Source of the DNA: Rhizobium laguerreae
Lineage (GTDB): Bacteria; Pseudomonadota; Alphaproteobacteria; Rhizobiales; Rhizobiaceae
Reading direction: 5' to 3'
Assembly: GCF_002008165.1 (NCBI RefSeq)
Contig: NZ_MRDM01000030.1
Span: 372,001 to 436,000 of the forward strand
DNA length: 64,000 nucleotides
Of this stretch, positions 19,229 through 27,806 are shown in pieces. A model generated the notes under the pieces. The model was not told the origin of the DNA and did not search any database. It saw nothing but the letters and a program-made list of their open reading frames with translations. A program made the position numbers and the translations under genes. Each line of letters opens with the position of its first letter. Position 1 is the first letter of the stretch.

Positions 19229-19650
19229 TCCTGATCGATACCAACGTCATCTCGGAGCCATGGAAGCCCACACCCGATTATCAGGTGCTGGCGTGGATCG
19301 ATGCTCAAGCAGTGGAAACCCTGTTCGTTTCGGCGATTACAGTAGCTGAGTTGCGGTTCGGCATTGCCGCGATGCCTAGCGGAAGACGAAAGACCGTCCT
19401 CTACGATCGACTAGAACAGGAAGTTCTGCCTCTATTTTTAGGGCGCGTTCTATCCTTCGACATGGCTGCGTCACAGAGCTATTCGGAATTGATGGCGCGA
19501 GCACGCCTAGCAGGTCGGGCAATCGGTAAAGCAGATGCCTATATCGCCGCAACTGCCGCTGCGAACGGATTTATTGTCGCCACCCGCGACACTAGTCCCT
19601 TCGAAGCCGCAGGACTTAACGTTATCAACCCGTGGTACGCACCAACATAG
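19225..19650 (+). CDS. FitB/VapC-type PIN-domain toxin (ribonuclease)
   Basis: 141-residue PIN-domain protein, probably a Mg-dependent RNase neutralised by the adjacent antitoxin. The acidic active-site set is visible: Asp5 in MILIDTNV, Glu in ITVAELRFGIA, Asp in GKADAYIAATA and Asp in IVATRDTSPFE, the last followed by the AGLNVINPW ending seen in FitB proteins. Full length with no frameshift. Such modules are often found on plasmids and islands; this one lies immediately before the siderophore genes. Confidence 0.93.
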   Translation: MILIDTNVISEPWKPTPDYQVLAWIDAQAVETLFVSAITVAELRFGIAAMPSGRRKTVLYDRLEQEVLPLFLGRVLSFDMAASQSYSELMARARLAGRAIGKADAYIAATAAANGFIVATRDTSPFEAAGLNVINPWYAPT

Positions 19651-19867
19651 CAGCGACAAAGCGTCAGATGATTGCGGAGCCGCAATCGCCAGCTCGACCC
19701 ATCAAGAGCGGTAGGTTGACAGTCGTCTCGGTCCCCTGTTAGGCCCCTTCCTCGCACGACAGAACCGCCTGCGTTGGGCATTTCACCTAGCACAGAATGC
19801 TACGAGGCCTCGATGCTACGTGCAACCTTTTCGAGAATGTGGGCGCGGGAATCTATGGATTAAAAGG

Positions 19868-19882
19868 TGACTAAAATAATCA
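19868..19882. promoter_or_regulatory. IRO box (RirA-type iron-responsive operator)
   Basis: TGA-CTAAAATAA-TCA fits the rhizobial IRO consensus TGA-N9-TCA exactly, with an AT-rich centre. It lies 67 bp upstream of the TonB receptor ATG and just before the putative -35 TTGACA. RirA with its Fe-S cluster would repress here when iron is sufficient. The consensus is established knowledge; function at this site is inferred. Confidence 0.8.
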
Positions 19883-19889
19883 TCTTATG

Positions 19890-19918
19890 TTGACAAGGCC
19901 AATTTCGCTCCATAGGTT
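19890..19918 (+). promoter_or_regulatory. Putative promoter of the receptor/reductase operon
   Basis: A perfect -35 hexamer TTGACA is followed after 17 bases by TAGGTT as a weak -10. It sits 7 bp downstream of the IRO box. The predicted transcript would start about 25 bp before the receptor ATG. Confidence 0.5.
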
Positions 19919-19949
19919 CCGCCCGCATCCGTGACGTAGGGACCAAGCA

Positions 19950-22121
19950 ATGGCTTATGTTTTTTTGAACGTTTCTAATAATCTACTAACAATTTACAGA
20001 GAGACGCTATTTGCCACGACAGCGATCCTCCTGATTGGCGTTGCGGTGCCGCCGGCCTTCGCCCAGACCGCTTCCGCAGATGCCAACGCGACTGCGCTGG
20101 AACCGATCGTCATTCAAGGTGCAGCCTCTGATAGCAAGACCGACCGGACGTCGGTGACAGCCAAAAACAGCGCCGGCGCAACCAAGATCAGCACGCCGCT
20201 CGTTGAGACGCCGCGTTCGATCTCGGTGACGACGGAGAAGGAAATCGAGCAACGCGGCGCGCAGACGGTCATCGAGGCCGTGCGCTATTCGGCCGGCGTG
20301 ACGACAGGAACGAGCGGCTTCGATCCGCGCTTCGATCAGATCTACATTCGGGGCTACAACGCCACGACGGTCGGCGACTATCGTGACGGATTGCGCCAGC
20401 CCTATATCAATTACGGCACGTTCCGTACCGAACCCTATCAGTTGCAGCGGGTCGAAGTGATAAAGGGGCCGGTTTCCGTTCTTTACGGTTCTGGTTCGCC
20501 GGGCGGCCTCGTCAACAAGATATCGAAGCTTCCGACCGAGGAGCCGATCCGCGAAGTCGGCATTAGCTACGGCACCGAGGATCGGGTGCAGGGGATGTTC
20601 GATTTCGGCGGGCCGATAAGCGAAGACAACGAGGATTTTCTTTATCGCATCGTCGGCGTCGCCCGCCGCGGCGACACCAATTTCGATATTGCCGACGACC
20701 GCTATTTGCTAGCGCCGTCCTTTACCTGGAGGCCTGACGAGGGCACGTCCTTTACGGTTTATGGCCTGGCGCAGGCCGACGAGACCGACTCTAACGTCGG
20801 CGCGATCACGACCTCAGACGGGAGGATCCTCGACATTAGGGCGAGCGATCCCGACTATGACTACCAGAAGGTCAAGCAGCAGCAGGTCGGCTATCAGTTC
20901 GAGCATGAATTCGACAATGGCCTGACATTCCGGCAGAACCTGCGTTATTCGCATCTCGATCTCAGGGCTCGCTACCTCGGCGTTTCCAGCTGGACCGGGA
21001 CCGTCGCGCATCGTGGCACAAATGCGATCCGGGACGAAATGAACGTTTTCCAGGTCGACAATCAGCTCGAGGCGAAGTTCGACACAGGCCCGCTTGCGCA
21101 TACGATGCTGTTCGGGCTCGACTACACCAATCTCCAGTCGAGTTTTGGCTATGGCGCCGGAGCCGCCGATCCGGCATTCGACTTCGATATCGCCAATCCG
21201 ACTTATGGAGTCTCGGGCGCCACGCCGGATTATAATGTCTTGGCTTCCGATGCCGACATGCGGCAGGTCGGCATTTACGTCATGGACCAAATCGAGGTCG
21301 GAAACTGGCGCTTCAACCTCGGCGGCCGGCAGACCTGGGTGAATCAGACGCGAGATGCGACCTTGCCCACGGTCAGCTCGGAGGAGGTCGACAAGAACGC
21401 CTTCTCTGTACAGGCCGGCGCCCTTTACCTCTTCGACAACGGCATCGCGCCATTCGTTTCCTACGCGACCTCCTTCGATCCGGTCACCAACCGATCGGCT
21501 ACCAACACAATTCTTCCGCCGACGAAGGGCGAGCAATACGAAGTCGGCGTGAAGTACCAGCCTCCCGGCTCCGATATCCTGCTGTCGGCCGTCGCCTATC
21601 ACATCGTCGAGCAGAATAAGCCGAGGCTCGCCGACCCATTGACATTTGCCTACGATTCTCAAGGAGAGGTGACCGGAAAGGGCATCGAGCTTGAAGCCCG
21701 CGCGGCGATCGCCGACGGTCTCGATATTATTGCGGCCTATACCTACAACGACTCCGAAGTGACCGGGGGCAACAACGTCGGAAATACTCCGGCCATCACC
21801 CCGACCCATATTGCAAGCCTTTGGGCGAACTACACGTTCCAGGAAAGCAACCCCTTCAACGGTCTGTCGGTTGGCGCCGGCGTCCGCTACATCGGTGAGA
21901 CCTGGACGGATGTGGCCAATACCTCGAAGAATCCTGCGACTTTCTACGTCGATGCATCGGCCTCCTATGATTTCGGCGCTGTCGACAAGAAATACGAGGG
22001 CCTGACAGCCGCCTTCAACATCCGCAACATAGCCGATGAGCGCGAAACAGTTTGCGAAGAGGGCTTCTGCTATCTCGGCCAGGGCCGCAACATGACCGGC
22101 ACCCTGAAGTATCGGTGGTAA
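19950..22121 (+). CDS. TonB-dependent hydroxamate siderophore receptor (FhuA/FoxA-like)
   Basis: 723-residue outer-membrane receptor. A signal peptide ends near PPAFAQ (about residue 39), then a TonB box LEPIVIQG, a plug domain (TPLVETPRSISVTTEKEI, IYIRGYN, VEVIKGPVSVLYGSGSPGGLVN) and a 22-strand barrel ending in aromatic KYRW. There is no extra N-terminal signalling domain, so it does not itself relay a signal to a sigma factor. Motif pattern is of the ferrichrome/ferrioxamine group. It is followed after 4 bp by a FhuF-like reductase and lies beside the vicibactin genes, so ferric vicibactin is the likely ligand (inference). Confidence 0.93.
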   Translation: MAYVFLNVSNNLLTIYRETLFATTAILLIGVAVPPAFAQTASADANATALEPIVIQGAASDSKTDRTSVTAKNSAGATKISTPLVETPRSISVTTEKEIEQRGAQTVIEAVRYSAGVTTGTSGFDPRFDQIYIRGYNATTVGDYRDGLRQPYINYGTFRTEPYQLQRVEVIKGPVSVLYGSGSPGGLVNKISKLPTEEPIREVGISYGTEDRVQGMFDFGGPISEDNEDFLYRIVGVARRGDTNFDIADDRYLLAPSFTWRPDEGTSFTVYGLAQADETDSNVGAITTSDGRILDIRASDPDYDYQKVKQQQVGYQFEHEFDNGLTFRQNLRYSHLDLRARYLGVSSWTGTVAHRGTNAIRDEMNVFQVDNQLEAKFDTGPLAHTMLFGLDYTNLQSSFGYGAGAADPAFDFDIANPTYGVSGATPDYNVLASDADMRQVGIYVMDQIEVGNWRFNLGGRQTWVNQTRDATLPTVSSEEVDKNAFSVQAGALYLFDNGIAPFVSYATSFDPVTNRSATNTILPPTKGEQYEVGVKYQPPGSDILLSAVAYHIVEQNKPRLADPLTFAYDSQGEVTGKGIELEARAAIADGLDIIAAYTYNDSEVTGGNNVGNTPAITPTHIASLWANYTFQESNPFNGLSVGAGVRYIGETWTDVANTSKNPATFYVDASASYDFGAVDKKYEGLTAAFNIRNIADERETVCEEGFCYLGQGRNMTGTLKYRW

Positions 22122-22125
22122 ATAC

Positions 22126-22914
22126 ATGGCGGCGGAGACGAATGGAGCGCTCCAGCCCGCGACGTTGATCGCTGAACACCCCGTCGCTCATCGGGCCGTC
22201 GACCTCGACGGTCTGGTGGGCGACGGCGCGTTCTCCTATTGCCGCGGCAAGCTGATCAGCACTCTCCCGCAGACGGGCATCGTTGTTTCCTGCAGGGATC
22301 TTTGTGACCCGGCGATCTTCGACGAGATCATTGGCCGATATGCGCAAAAATTCCCGGGCAGCGACCGTCGTGCGATCGTCTCCATGTGGACGCTCTATTA
22401 TTTCAGCATGCTGACGATTGCTCCGAGCGTCCATATGTTCATGAACCGCATCGCGCTACCGTTGGAGGTCGATCGGCTTTCGCTCGTCTGCAACGAACAG
22501 ACAGGCGAGCCGGAAGCATTCGTGATGTCAGGCAGGCCCGAGGTGACGAGTGACCCGGCCGGCGAGCTTCACCGGCTGATGCTCGGTCATGCCGAGCCCG
22601 TCATCGCGGCGATCGCCGTCAATGCCGGCGTTGCGCCGAAGCTTCTCTGGAACAATGTCGCGGCCTATCTCTCCTGGATTCTGAAAGAGATCGCTCATCG
22701 CCATGAGCCCGCCCTCGTCGAAGGCGGCCTGGCGCTGCTGGAAGAAGCTCAATGGCCGGGCGGCGGGCGCAACCCGATGTTCGGCATGATCCGCATTGCG
22801 CGCCAGCAATGCGGGCTCGAATTCGTGCGCCGGAAAGTCTGCTGCCTGCGCTATAACCTGCCGGGCGTCGGCGGCTGCGGCGAAGCCTGCCCGCTGCCGG
22901 AGGGGCGCCACTAG
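22126..22914 (+). CDS. fhuF: FhuF-like siderophore-iron reductase
   Basis: 262-residue cytoplasmic ferric-siderophore reductase with a C-terminal 2Fe-2S site. Cysteines are at 239, 240, 251 and 255, arranged CC-x10-C-x3-C, whereas the E. coli FhuF motif is CC-x10-C-x2-C. The mid-domain YYFSMLTIAPSVHMFM and WNNVAAYLSWILKE segments match the family. It starts four bases after the receptor stop, so it shares the IRO-box promoter. Role: reduce Fe(III) to release it from the imported hydroxamate siderophore. Confidence 0.88.
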   Translation: MAAETNGALQPATLIAEHPVAHRAVDLDGLVGDGAFSYCRGKLISTLPQTGIVVSCRDLCDPAIFDEIIGRYAQKFPGSDRRAIVSMWTLYYFSMLTIAPSVHMFMNRIALPLEVDRLSLVCNEQTGEPEAFVMSGRPEVTSDPAGELHRLMLGHAEPVIAAIAVNAGVAPKLLWNNVAAYLSWILKEIAHRHEPALVEGGLALLEEAQWPGGGRNPMFGMIRIARQQCGLEFVRRKVCCLRYNLPGVGGCGEACPLPEGRH

Positions 22915-22995
22915 CTCCTAGGCCCACCGCGCGCAGAGACGGTGCCCTGCGCCCCAGTTATTGCCAATGCCCGCCAAGCAGAAAGTCTCGTCGTC

Positions 22996-23487
22996 TCAAA
23001 GCATAGCCTCACCTGCCTCGACGTCGGCGAGTGACTTGACCATGAACAGGCATGGATGGTCCTCGTGCCAGAGCTTTGCAAAGACCTCCGCCCGCACAAA
23101 GCCGTTCCGGTCATAGAAGCGCCGCGTCGCCTCGAACTGCGGTTCATCGAGGCCGCGCGGGGCGAGCGTCTTGACCGTCAGCAGCCGCGCACCCAATTCA
23201 TGGCCGAAACGTTCGGCCGCATCGATGAGATGGCGTCCGGCGCCGCGACCGTGATGTTCCGGTCGGGTCGCAATCAGCGCGATCTCGACGGCGTCGGGCG
23301 GGTGCGGCTTCAAGGCGATCAACGCGGTCACGACATTCGCTTCGACATAGCCGAACACCGGCAGGTCTTCGATCGCGTGGGCGCTCGCTTCGATGACCTC
23401 AGGTTCTGAAAACCAGTCGGGTAAAGCCCCCATGATCGATCGGCAGAGCTCTGCCTTGCCGGTCAGGATCTCAATTGTTTTTCCCAT
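22996..23487 (-). CDS. GNAT family N-acetyltransferase
   Basis: 163-residue GNAT protein. The acetyl-CoA loop is ATRPEHHGRGAGRHLID, preceded by the strand VEIALIA and followed by ARRFYDRNGF-type motif B (ATRRFYDRNGFVRAEVF). The start at 23487 (MGKTIEI) is favoured over an ATG 48 bases upstream, which has no better site. It is convergent with fhuF and divergent from rpoI; an IRO box lies 32 bp upstream of its start, so it may be iron-regulated. It could be a siderophore acetylase or an unrelated enzyme; the family alone does not decide. Confidence 0.85.
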   Translation of the reverse strand: MGKTIEILTGKAELCRSIMGALPDWFSEPEVIEASAHAIEDLPVFGYVEANVVTALIALKPHPPDAVEIALIATRPEHHGRGAGRHLIDAAERFGHELGARLLTVKTLAPRGLDEPQFEATRRFYDRNGFVRAEVFAKLWHEDHPCLFMVKSLADVEAGEAML

Positions 23488-23519
23488 TTTCTCTCGCCTC
23501 CGATCGGTCGATTTAAACT

Positions 23520-23534
23520 TGACTCCTGTTATCA
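23520..23534. promoter_or_regulatory. IRO box (RirA-type) between GNAT gene and rpoI
   Basis: TGA-CTCCTGTTA-TCA matches TGA-N9-TCA exactly. It overlaps a possible -35 (TTGACT, 23519-23524) with TAGACA 18 bp further on as a -10 for rpoI. Literature on R. leguminosarum places rpoI under RirA, which this site would explain. It is 117 bp before rpoI and 32 bp before the divergent GNAT gene. Confidence 0.78.
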
Positions 23535-23650
23535 CCTTAAAATAGACACTGCAATCAAGTCGTGTACTTTCCTCGAAAAAGGATGGCTAAGACCGAACCA
23601 GCCAGCAACGACAGAGCCTGATTTTCCATTTGTAAAAAGGGTACAGGACA

Positions 23651-24310
23651 ATGCACACATTGCATCGTGATGTGAACGGAAATGCCGTAGTCAATGCCAT
23701 GATCGAAAACAAGGACAAGCTCCTTAAAACGATTGAAAGCGTTGTCAAATCAAGGTCATATTCCGAGGATATATTTCAAGATGGAGTCATCAAAGCCTAT
23801 GGGGTCAAAACCGACGACATTCGTTGCCCGATCGGCTACGCCTTCCGGATGGTCTATAATCTCGCACTCGATGAGAGCCGCCGGCGACGCCAAAAGATGA
23901 ACAACCATAGGTCGATAGACCAGATTCAGGAGATCACGGCTCCCGTCCCCACCGTGCTCGACCAGCTCGTCGCTGCCGAGACCCTGCGCAATGTGCTTGC
24001 CTCGCTCGAGGCGCTGCCGAAGCGAACCAACGATGCCTTCATTCGCCATCGCCTCAACGGCGTGCCGCAGAAGGATATTGCAGCCGAACTCGGCGTCTCA
24101 AGGACCCTCGTCAACTTCATGATCAAGGCGGCAGAGGAACATTGCCATCTGGCGATCGCCGAACCTGCTTCCCGCCCCGATCATGCGCGCCGGCAGGAGC
24201 CTACCGTTTCGCTGCGTGCAGCGCCTGCTGCAAATCGCTCCACAGCAGTTCCGGCTCTTCCAGGCCAACGGCGAAACGAACCGTCTGCTCGCTCACGCCG
24301 AACCGGATGA
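23651..24310 (+). CDS. rpoI: ECF sigma factor RpoI, activator of vicibactin genes
   Basis: 219-residue extracytoplasmic-function sigma factor of the iron-starvation group. Region 2 covers about residues 14-82 (YSEDIFQDGVIKAY, YAFRMVYNLALDESRRRR). Region 4 covers about 108-165 with the helix-turn-helix VPQKDIAAELGVSRTLVNFMI. No FecR-type anti-sigma gene is adjacent, in line with control by RirA rather than by ligand. In R. leguminosarum RpoI drives vbsGSO and vbsADL. The last ~36 codons lie antisense to the end of vbsL (110-bp convergent overlap) and form a basic, Pro/Arg-rich tail with no sigma homology that I can see. Confidence 0.9.
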   Translation: MHTLHRDVNGNAVVNAMIENKDKLLKTIESVVKSRSYSEDIFQDGVIKAYGVKTDDIRCPIGYAFRMVYNLALDESRRRRQKMNNHRSIDQIQEITAPVPTVLDQLVAAETLRNVLASLEALPKRTNDAFIRHRLNGVPQKDIAAELGVSRTLVNFMIKAAEEHCHLAIAEPASRPDHARRQEPTVSLRAAPAANRSTAVPALPGQRRNEPSARSRRTG

Positions 24311-25388
24311 AGGAGGTCATCCGGTCGGGGATCTGCAGCGCGACCTTGGCGGGGACCACCAGCGTTTCTGGTCCCCCCCAGCTAACACCGAGACGGATGT
24401 CGCGAAGGCTATTCACAAAACGTGCGACATCGATATCGGGATGGAGGTCGAAGGCAAACAGCCCGGCATAACCCGTCAACGTCGCCCGCCCGGGGTGCTC
24501 CTGAAACGCCGGGTGACGAACGCGTCCGATCGCAGAATGCTCCTTCAACCGCCCGGCCAGCAAAAGCCCGCTGCGCTCATGCTCCTTGAGACGGACACGC
24601 AGCGTGCGCATGCCGCGCAGCAGCAGCCAGGCCTCGAACGGTGACAGTTTGGCACCGACATAGGGGTAGGATGTGGCATTGATCCTGGCGATGGCCTCTT
24701 TCGAGCCGACGACGACGCCGGCGACCGTATCGCTGTGACCGCCGAGATATTTCGAGGCGGCGTGAATGACGATATCGACGCCATGCTGGATCGGTTTCTG
24801 AAAGAGCGGCGTTGCCCAGGAATTGTCGATGATGGTGGTGACGCCGGCCTCCTTTGCCATGGCCGACAGCGCCGCAATGTCCTGGAGTTCGAAGACGAAG
24901 GACGTGGGGTTTTCGAGGTAGAGCAGCTTGGCGCCCTGCAGCGCCTTGCGGACCTCGTCATGGTCGGCGGGATCGACGAAATCCACCGCGACACCGAGCC
25001 TGGCAAGCAGCTTCACCAGAAGGCGGTAGACATCGTTGTAGAGATGGCGGACCGCAACGACCCGGTCGCCTGCCTCAACAAGGCTGAGAATTGTCGATGT
25101 AATGGCAGCCGTTCCGCTGGAGAAGGCACGCCCATCCTCGGCGCCCTCGAGGCGGGCAACCAGGAGTTCGAATTCGCGGACCGTCGGATTGTCGCCGCGC
25201 GAATAGATGTAGTTGCGCGTGCGGCCGGCGAAAACATCCTCCATCGCCTCATAACTGTCGTAGGTGAAGAGCGACGTTTGGAAGATCGGCGGAGACACGG
25301 CGTTGAATGCCGCCGGATCGATAGGCGTAAAGAGATCGTCAGCGGCCGCATGGGCGCCAAGGTCGTGCGGATTGATCGACTGGTTCAT
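24201..25388 (-). CDS. vbsL: VbsL: PLP-dependent enzyme, proposed epimerase of vicibactin synthesis
   Basis: 395-residue fold-type I PLP enzyme of the Cys/Met metabolism (cystathionine gamma-synthase) family. PLP Lys213 lies in HAASKYLGGHSD, Asp188 in TTIIDNSWATP, and the phosphate-binding SSGTAAIT is at about 90-97. In the published vicibactin scheme VbsL supplies the D-configuration of the acylated hydroxyornithine, an unusual job for this fold. ATG at 25388 has AGAGG seven bases upstream; an ATG two codons earlier abuts it. It is last in the vbsADL order, 10 bp after vbsD. Identification rests on family plus exact operon order. Confidence 0.87.
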   Translation of the reverse strand: MNQSINPHDLGAHAAADDLFTPIDPAAFNAVSPPIFQTSLFTYDSYEAMEDVFAGRTRNYIYSRGDNPTVREFELLVARLEGAEDGRAFSSGTAAITSTILSLVEAGDRVVAVRHLYNDVYRLLVKLLARLGVAVDFVDPADHDEVRKALQGAKLLYLENPTSFVFELQDIAALSAMAKEAGVTTIIDNSWATPLFQKPIQHGVDIVIHAASKYLGGHSDTVAGVVVGSKEAIARINATSYPYVGAKLSPFEAWLLLRGMRTLRVRLKEHERSGLLLAGRLKEHSAIGRVRHPAFQEHPGRATLTGYAGLFAFDLHPDIDVARFVNSLRDIRLGVSWGGPETLVVPAKVALQIPDRMTSFIRFGVSEQTVRFAVGLEEPELLWSDLQQALHAAKR

Positions 25389-25398
25389 GGTCATCCTC

Positions 25399-26820
25399 TC
25401 ATGGACAAAAGCTGGGATATGGACGGATGGCGGTCAGATGGTCGGCAGAGCGCTGCCGGAGCGCGCTGAGCGTCCTCGCCAGGCAGACGGCGGACAACAG
25501 GCCGGTCAGGACAGAGGCCAGGAACATTGCCGCCAGCAAGCCTGAAAAGCCGACGAACGGCGGCAGAAGAGCAAGCAGCGGAAAGAGAAGATAGCCGTTC
25601 TGCGCCAGACCGATGGCAACCGCCGCTTTTGGTCTGCCCTGGGCCTGGAAGAGGATCAGCACCGTTTGCCGCAGGCCGAACAGCAGAAGCGGAAGATGGG
25701 TCGCGATGATCGCTTGCCCTGCGATCCCGATCACCACCGCATCGTCGGTGAAGAACGAGGCAAGTCCTTCGGAGAAAACGAGCGCGGCCAATCCATAGGC
25801 GCCACTCATGGCAGTTGTGACCACTGTGAGGATGCGGGCTGCCGACAGCATCCGCGCGGTATCGCCTCGACCCCAGGCAAAGCTCAGGATCGACTGTGCT
25901 CCGAGTGAGATGCCGATGACGGGGAGGGTTCCCCCCGCCAGCAGCCGCAAGGCAATTCCGACGCCGGCAATGCCGGCTTCTCCGTTATAGGTGCCGGCGA
26001 GCGATACCATTGCCGCAATCGCGCCTGCGGTTGCGAGACTGGTCAGCGTCGTCGGCGCGCCCACAGCAAGCACCGGTTTGAGATAGCCGATTTCTCCCAA
26101 CCGCCAGCCAAACGTCAGCCGGACCGTCCCAAGCCGCCTGGTGTGGTAGGCGCCGTAGATGCAAAGCGCGACCAGTTGGGACAGGATGGTTGCGATTGCA
26201 ACGCCCTGCAGGCCGAGGCCGAAGCCGAAGATCATGATCGGGTCGAGGATCATGTTCAGCGCAAAGCAGGCGACCAGCGTCCACATGCTGAAGCGGGCAT
26301 TGCCCTCTGCGATCGCCAGGAAATCGAGAATGATCTGCGCCATCGTCAGCGGCACCGAGATCGCAATGATCATCAGATAATGCTGCGCGAGCGGCTGAAG
26401 GGCAGGCGTGGCGCCGAACAGCAAAAAATCTGGAAATGCGACGATTGCGATGGCACTTGCCGCGCCGAAAACGACGCCGGCAGCAAGACTGATCGAGGCA
26501 ATGGCGCCGGCCCGGGATCGGTTGCCGGCGCCGAGCGTGCGTCCGACCTCCGTTGCAACACCGACGCCGATCCCCTCGCCGAAGGCGGCTATGAGCATGA
26601 GGATCGGCAGGACGATCATGATCGCCGCGATCTGGTCGTCACCGATCATCCCGACGAAGATCATGTTGATCGTATGATGGGCGGCGTTGATCGACAGGCC
26701 GAACATGGCCGGCAGTCCAAGCCGAAGCAGCAGCCTGAAAAGCTCAGGACTGGCAAGGTCTTCCGGTGCGAGACGCTGCCGTCTCCGGAAGCTGCCGCTG
26801 ACGTCGCTCATATCGTTCAT
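25399..26820 (-). CDS. vbsD: VbsD: MATE family efflux protein
   Basis: 473-residue inner-membrane protein with about 12 hydrophobic segments in two homologous halves, as in MATE transporters. The N-half begins LFRLLLRLGLPAMFGLSINA and contains a conserved E/G-rich ATEVGRTLGAGNRSRAGA stretch; the C-half has ISLGAQSILSFAWGRGD. The start at 26820 overlaps the vbsA stop (ATGA); the longer open frame upstream to 27090 shadows vbsA. Its place in the vbsADL operon makes it the probable vicibactin exporter. Confidence 0.9.
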   Translation of the reverse strand: MNDMSDVSGSFRRRQRLAPEDLASPELFRLLLRLGLPAMFGLSINAAHHTINMIFVGMIGDDQIAAIMIVLPILMLIAAFGEGIGVGVATEVGRTLGAGNRSRAGAIASISLAAGVVFGAASAIAIVAFPDFLLFGATPALQPLAQHYLMIIAISVPLTMAQIILDFLAIAEGNARFSMWTLVACFALNMILDPIMIFGFGLGLQGVAIATILSQLVALCIYGAYHTRRLGTVRLTFGWRLGEIGYLKPVLAVGAPTTLTSLATAGAIAAMVSLAGTYNGEAGIAGVGIALRLLAGGTLPVIGISLGAQSILSFAWGRGDTARMLSAARILTVVTTAMSGAYGLAALVFSEGLASFFTDDAVVIGIAGQAIIATHLPLLLFGLRQTVLILFQAQGRPKAAVAIGLAQNGYLLFPLLALLPPFVGFSGLLAAMFLASVLTGLLSAVCLARTLSALRQRSADHLTAIRPYPSFCP

Positions 26821-27806
26821 GATGCAGGCACCCAAAGACGATCGCCGAAGAAACGCTCGCGGCCGAGCATCACCAGGAGCGCTCGCTTGTGCGGAAAATC
26901 GAAATGTTTGACCTTGGCAAAACCGGAACGATCGAGGTTGCGGATCTGCTGTTCGTGACTGGCGCGCGGCTCGCCGACAATGCGTTTCGTGCGCGGATCG
27001 TCGAGGAAGATGAAATGCATCAGCGAGGGAAGCCATGCGCTGATCCATTTCTTGCCGCGATAGCCGGGCTCGCCGATCGCGACATGCCATCCACGATCAT
27101 AGTCGTCGGCATCGTAAAAGGGACCGAGACGATCCTCCTTCGCCCAGTAAACTTCGAAATAGCCGAAGGGGATGTCCGCGAAACTGCCGATCAGCGGCAG
27201 GACATGCGGATCTGCGATCCTTTCTTCCAGGATCTCCCGGTGCTTGTCGATCGAACCCGCATCCTCCCAGATAGTGTTGACCTTTTCGTCGTTCATCCAG
27301 CGATGAAATGCAGCAAGATCGGTCTCGGGATCGGCCACAGTGAAGGCGATATCCCGTTCCAGCCACGGAATGAAACGCCTGTAGATCGTGCCCTTGGGCT
27401 TTGCAGGCCGGCGCGGATGATACCGGCCCGCGGTCATCTCCTGCACGGGCGGCAGCGGATAGGACAGCTGCGGCAACCATAGCGAGGGCCATTGCCATAG
27501 GATCGCCGAATCGAGCCTTCCGTCCGGGGCCGCAATGTGCGGCGAAAGGCTGGCCTGATGCCCTTCGAAAACGACTGACGTGATCGAGCGATCTTCTGCC
27601 GTCAACGCTTCGGCGGCTGCCATCAGAAGCTCTGCCGATTGCACCGGATCTCCATGGTAGAAGGTCACCGACGCGATGCCGGCCTCGACCTCGAATGCGG
27701 CTTCGTGGTGGCCGTAAGCGGTCTTGAGATGGATGAGATTGGGGGCGAGACTGACGTAGCTGCGCGACTGCAGAGCGCGCCTTTGTTTGACGGCGTCGAA
27801 ATCCAT
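26817..27806 (-). CDS. vbsA: VbsA: N5-hydroxyornithine acyltransferase (IucB/RhbD-type GNAT)
   Basis: 329-residue acyltransferase with a C-terminal GNAT domain of the siderophore group. The siderophore-type signature is visible as AFHRWMNDEKVNTIWED, GYFEVYWAKEDRLGPFYDADDYDRG, and the acyl-CoA region EPGYRGKKWISAWLPSLMH. In vicibactin synthesis VbsA transfers (R)-3-hydroxybutyrate to N5-hydroxyornithine. Two starts are possible: ATG at 27818, or ATG at 27806 with GGAGAA just upstream, preferred here. It opens the vbsADL operon, divergent from vbsGSO. Confidence 0.88.
   Translation of the reverse strand: MDFDAVKQRRALQSRSYVSLAPNLIHLKTAYGHHEAAFEVEAGIASVTFYHGDPVQSAELLMAAAEALTAEDRSITSVVFEGHQASLSPHIAAPDGRLDSAILWQWPSLWLPQLSYPLPPVQEMTAGRYHPRRPAKPKGTIYRRFIPWLERDIAFTVADPETDLAAFHRWMNDEKVNTIWEDAGSIDKHREILEERIADPHVLPLIGSFADIPFGYFEVYWAKEDRLGPFYDADDYDRGWHVAIGEPGYRGKKWISAWLPSLMHFIFLDDPRTKRIVGEPRASHEQQIRNLDRSGFAKVKHFDFPHKRALLVMLGRERFFGDRLWVPAS

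Noticed and set aside
19950..22121. Receptor as a FecA-type signal transducer for the nearby sigma factor
   Set aside because: No N-terminal signalling domain and no FecR-like anti-sigma gene; rpoI has its own IRO box.
20814..22127. 437-codon minus-strand frame opposite the TonB receptor
   Set aside because: Shadow frame; the plus strand encodes a complete receptor with signal, plug and barrel.
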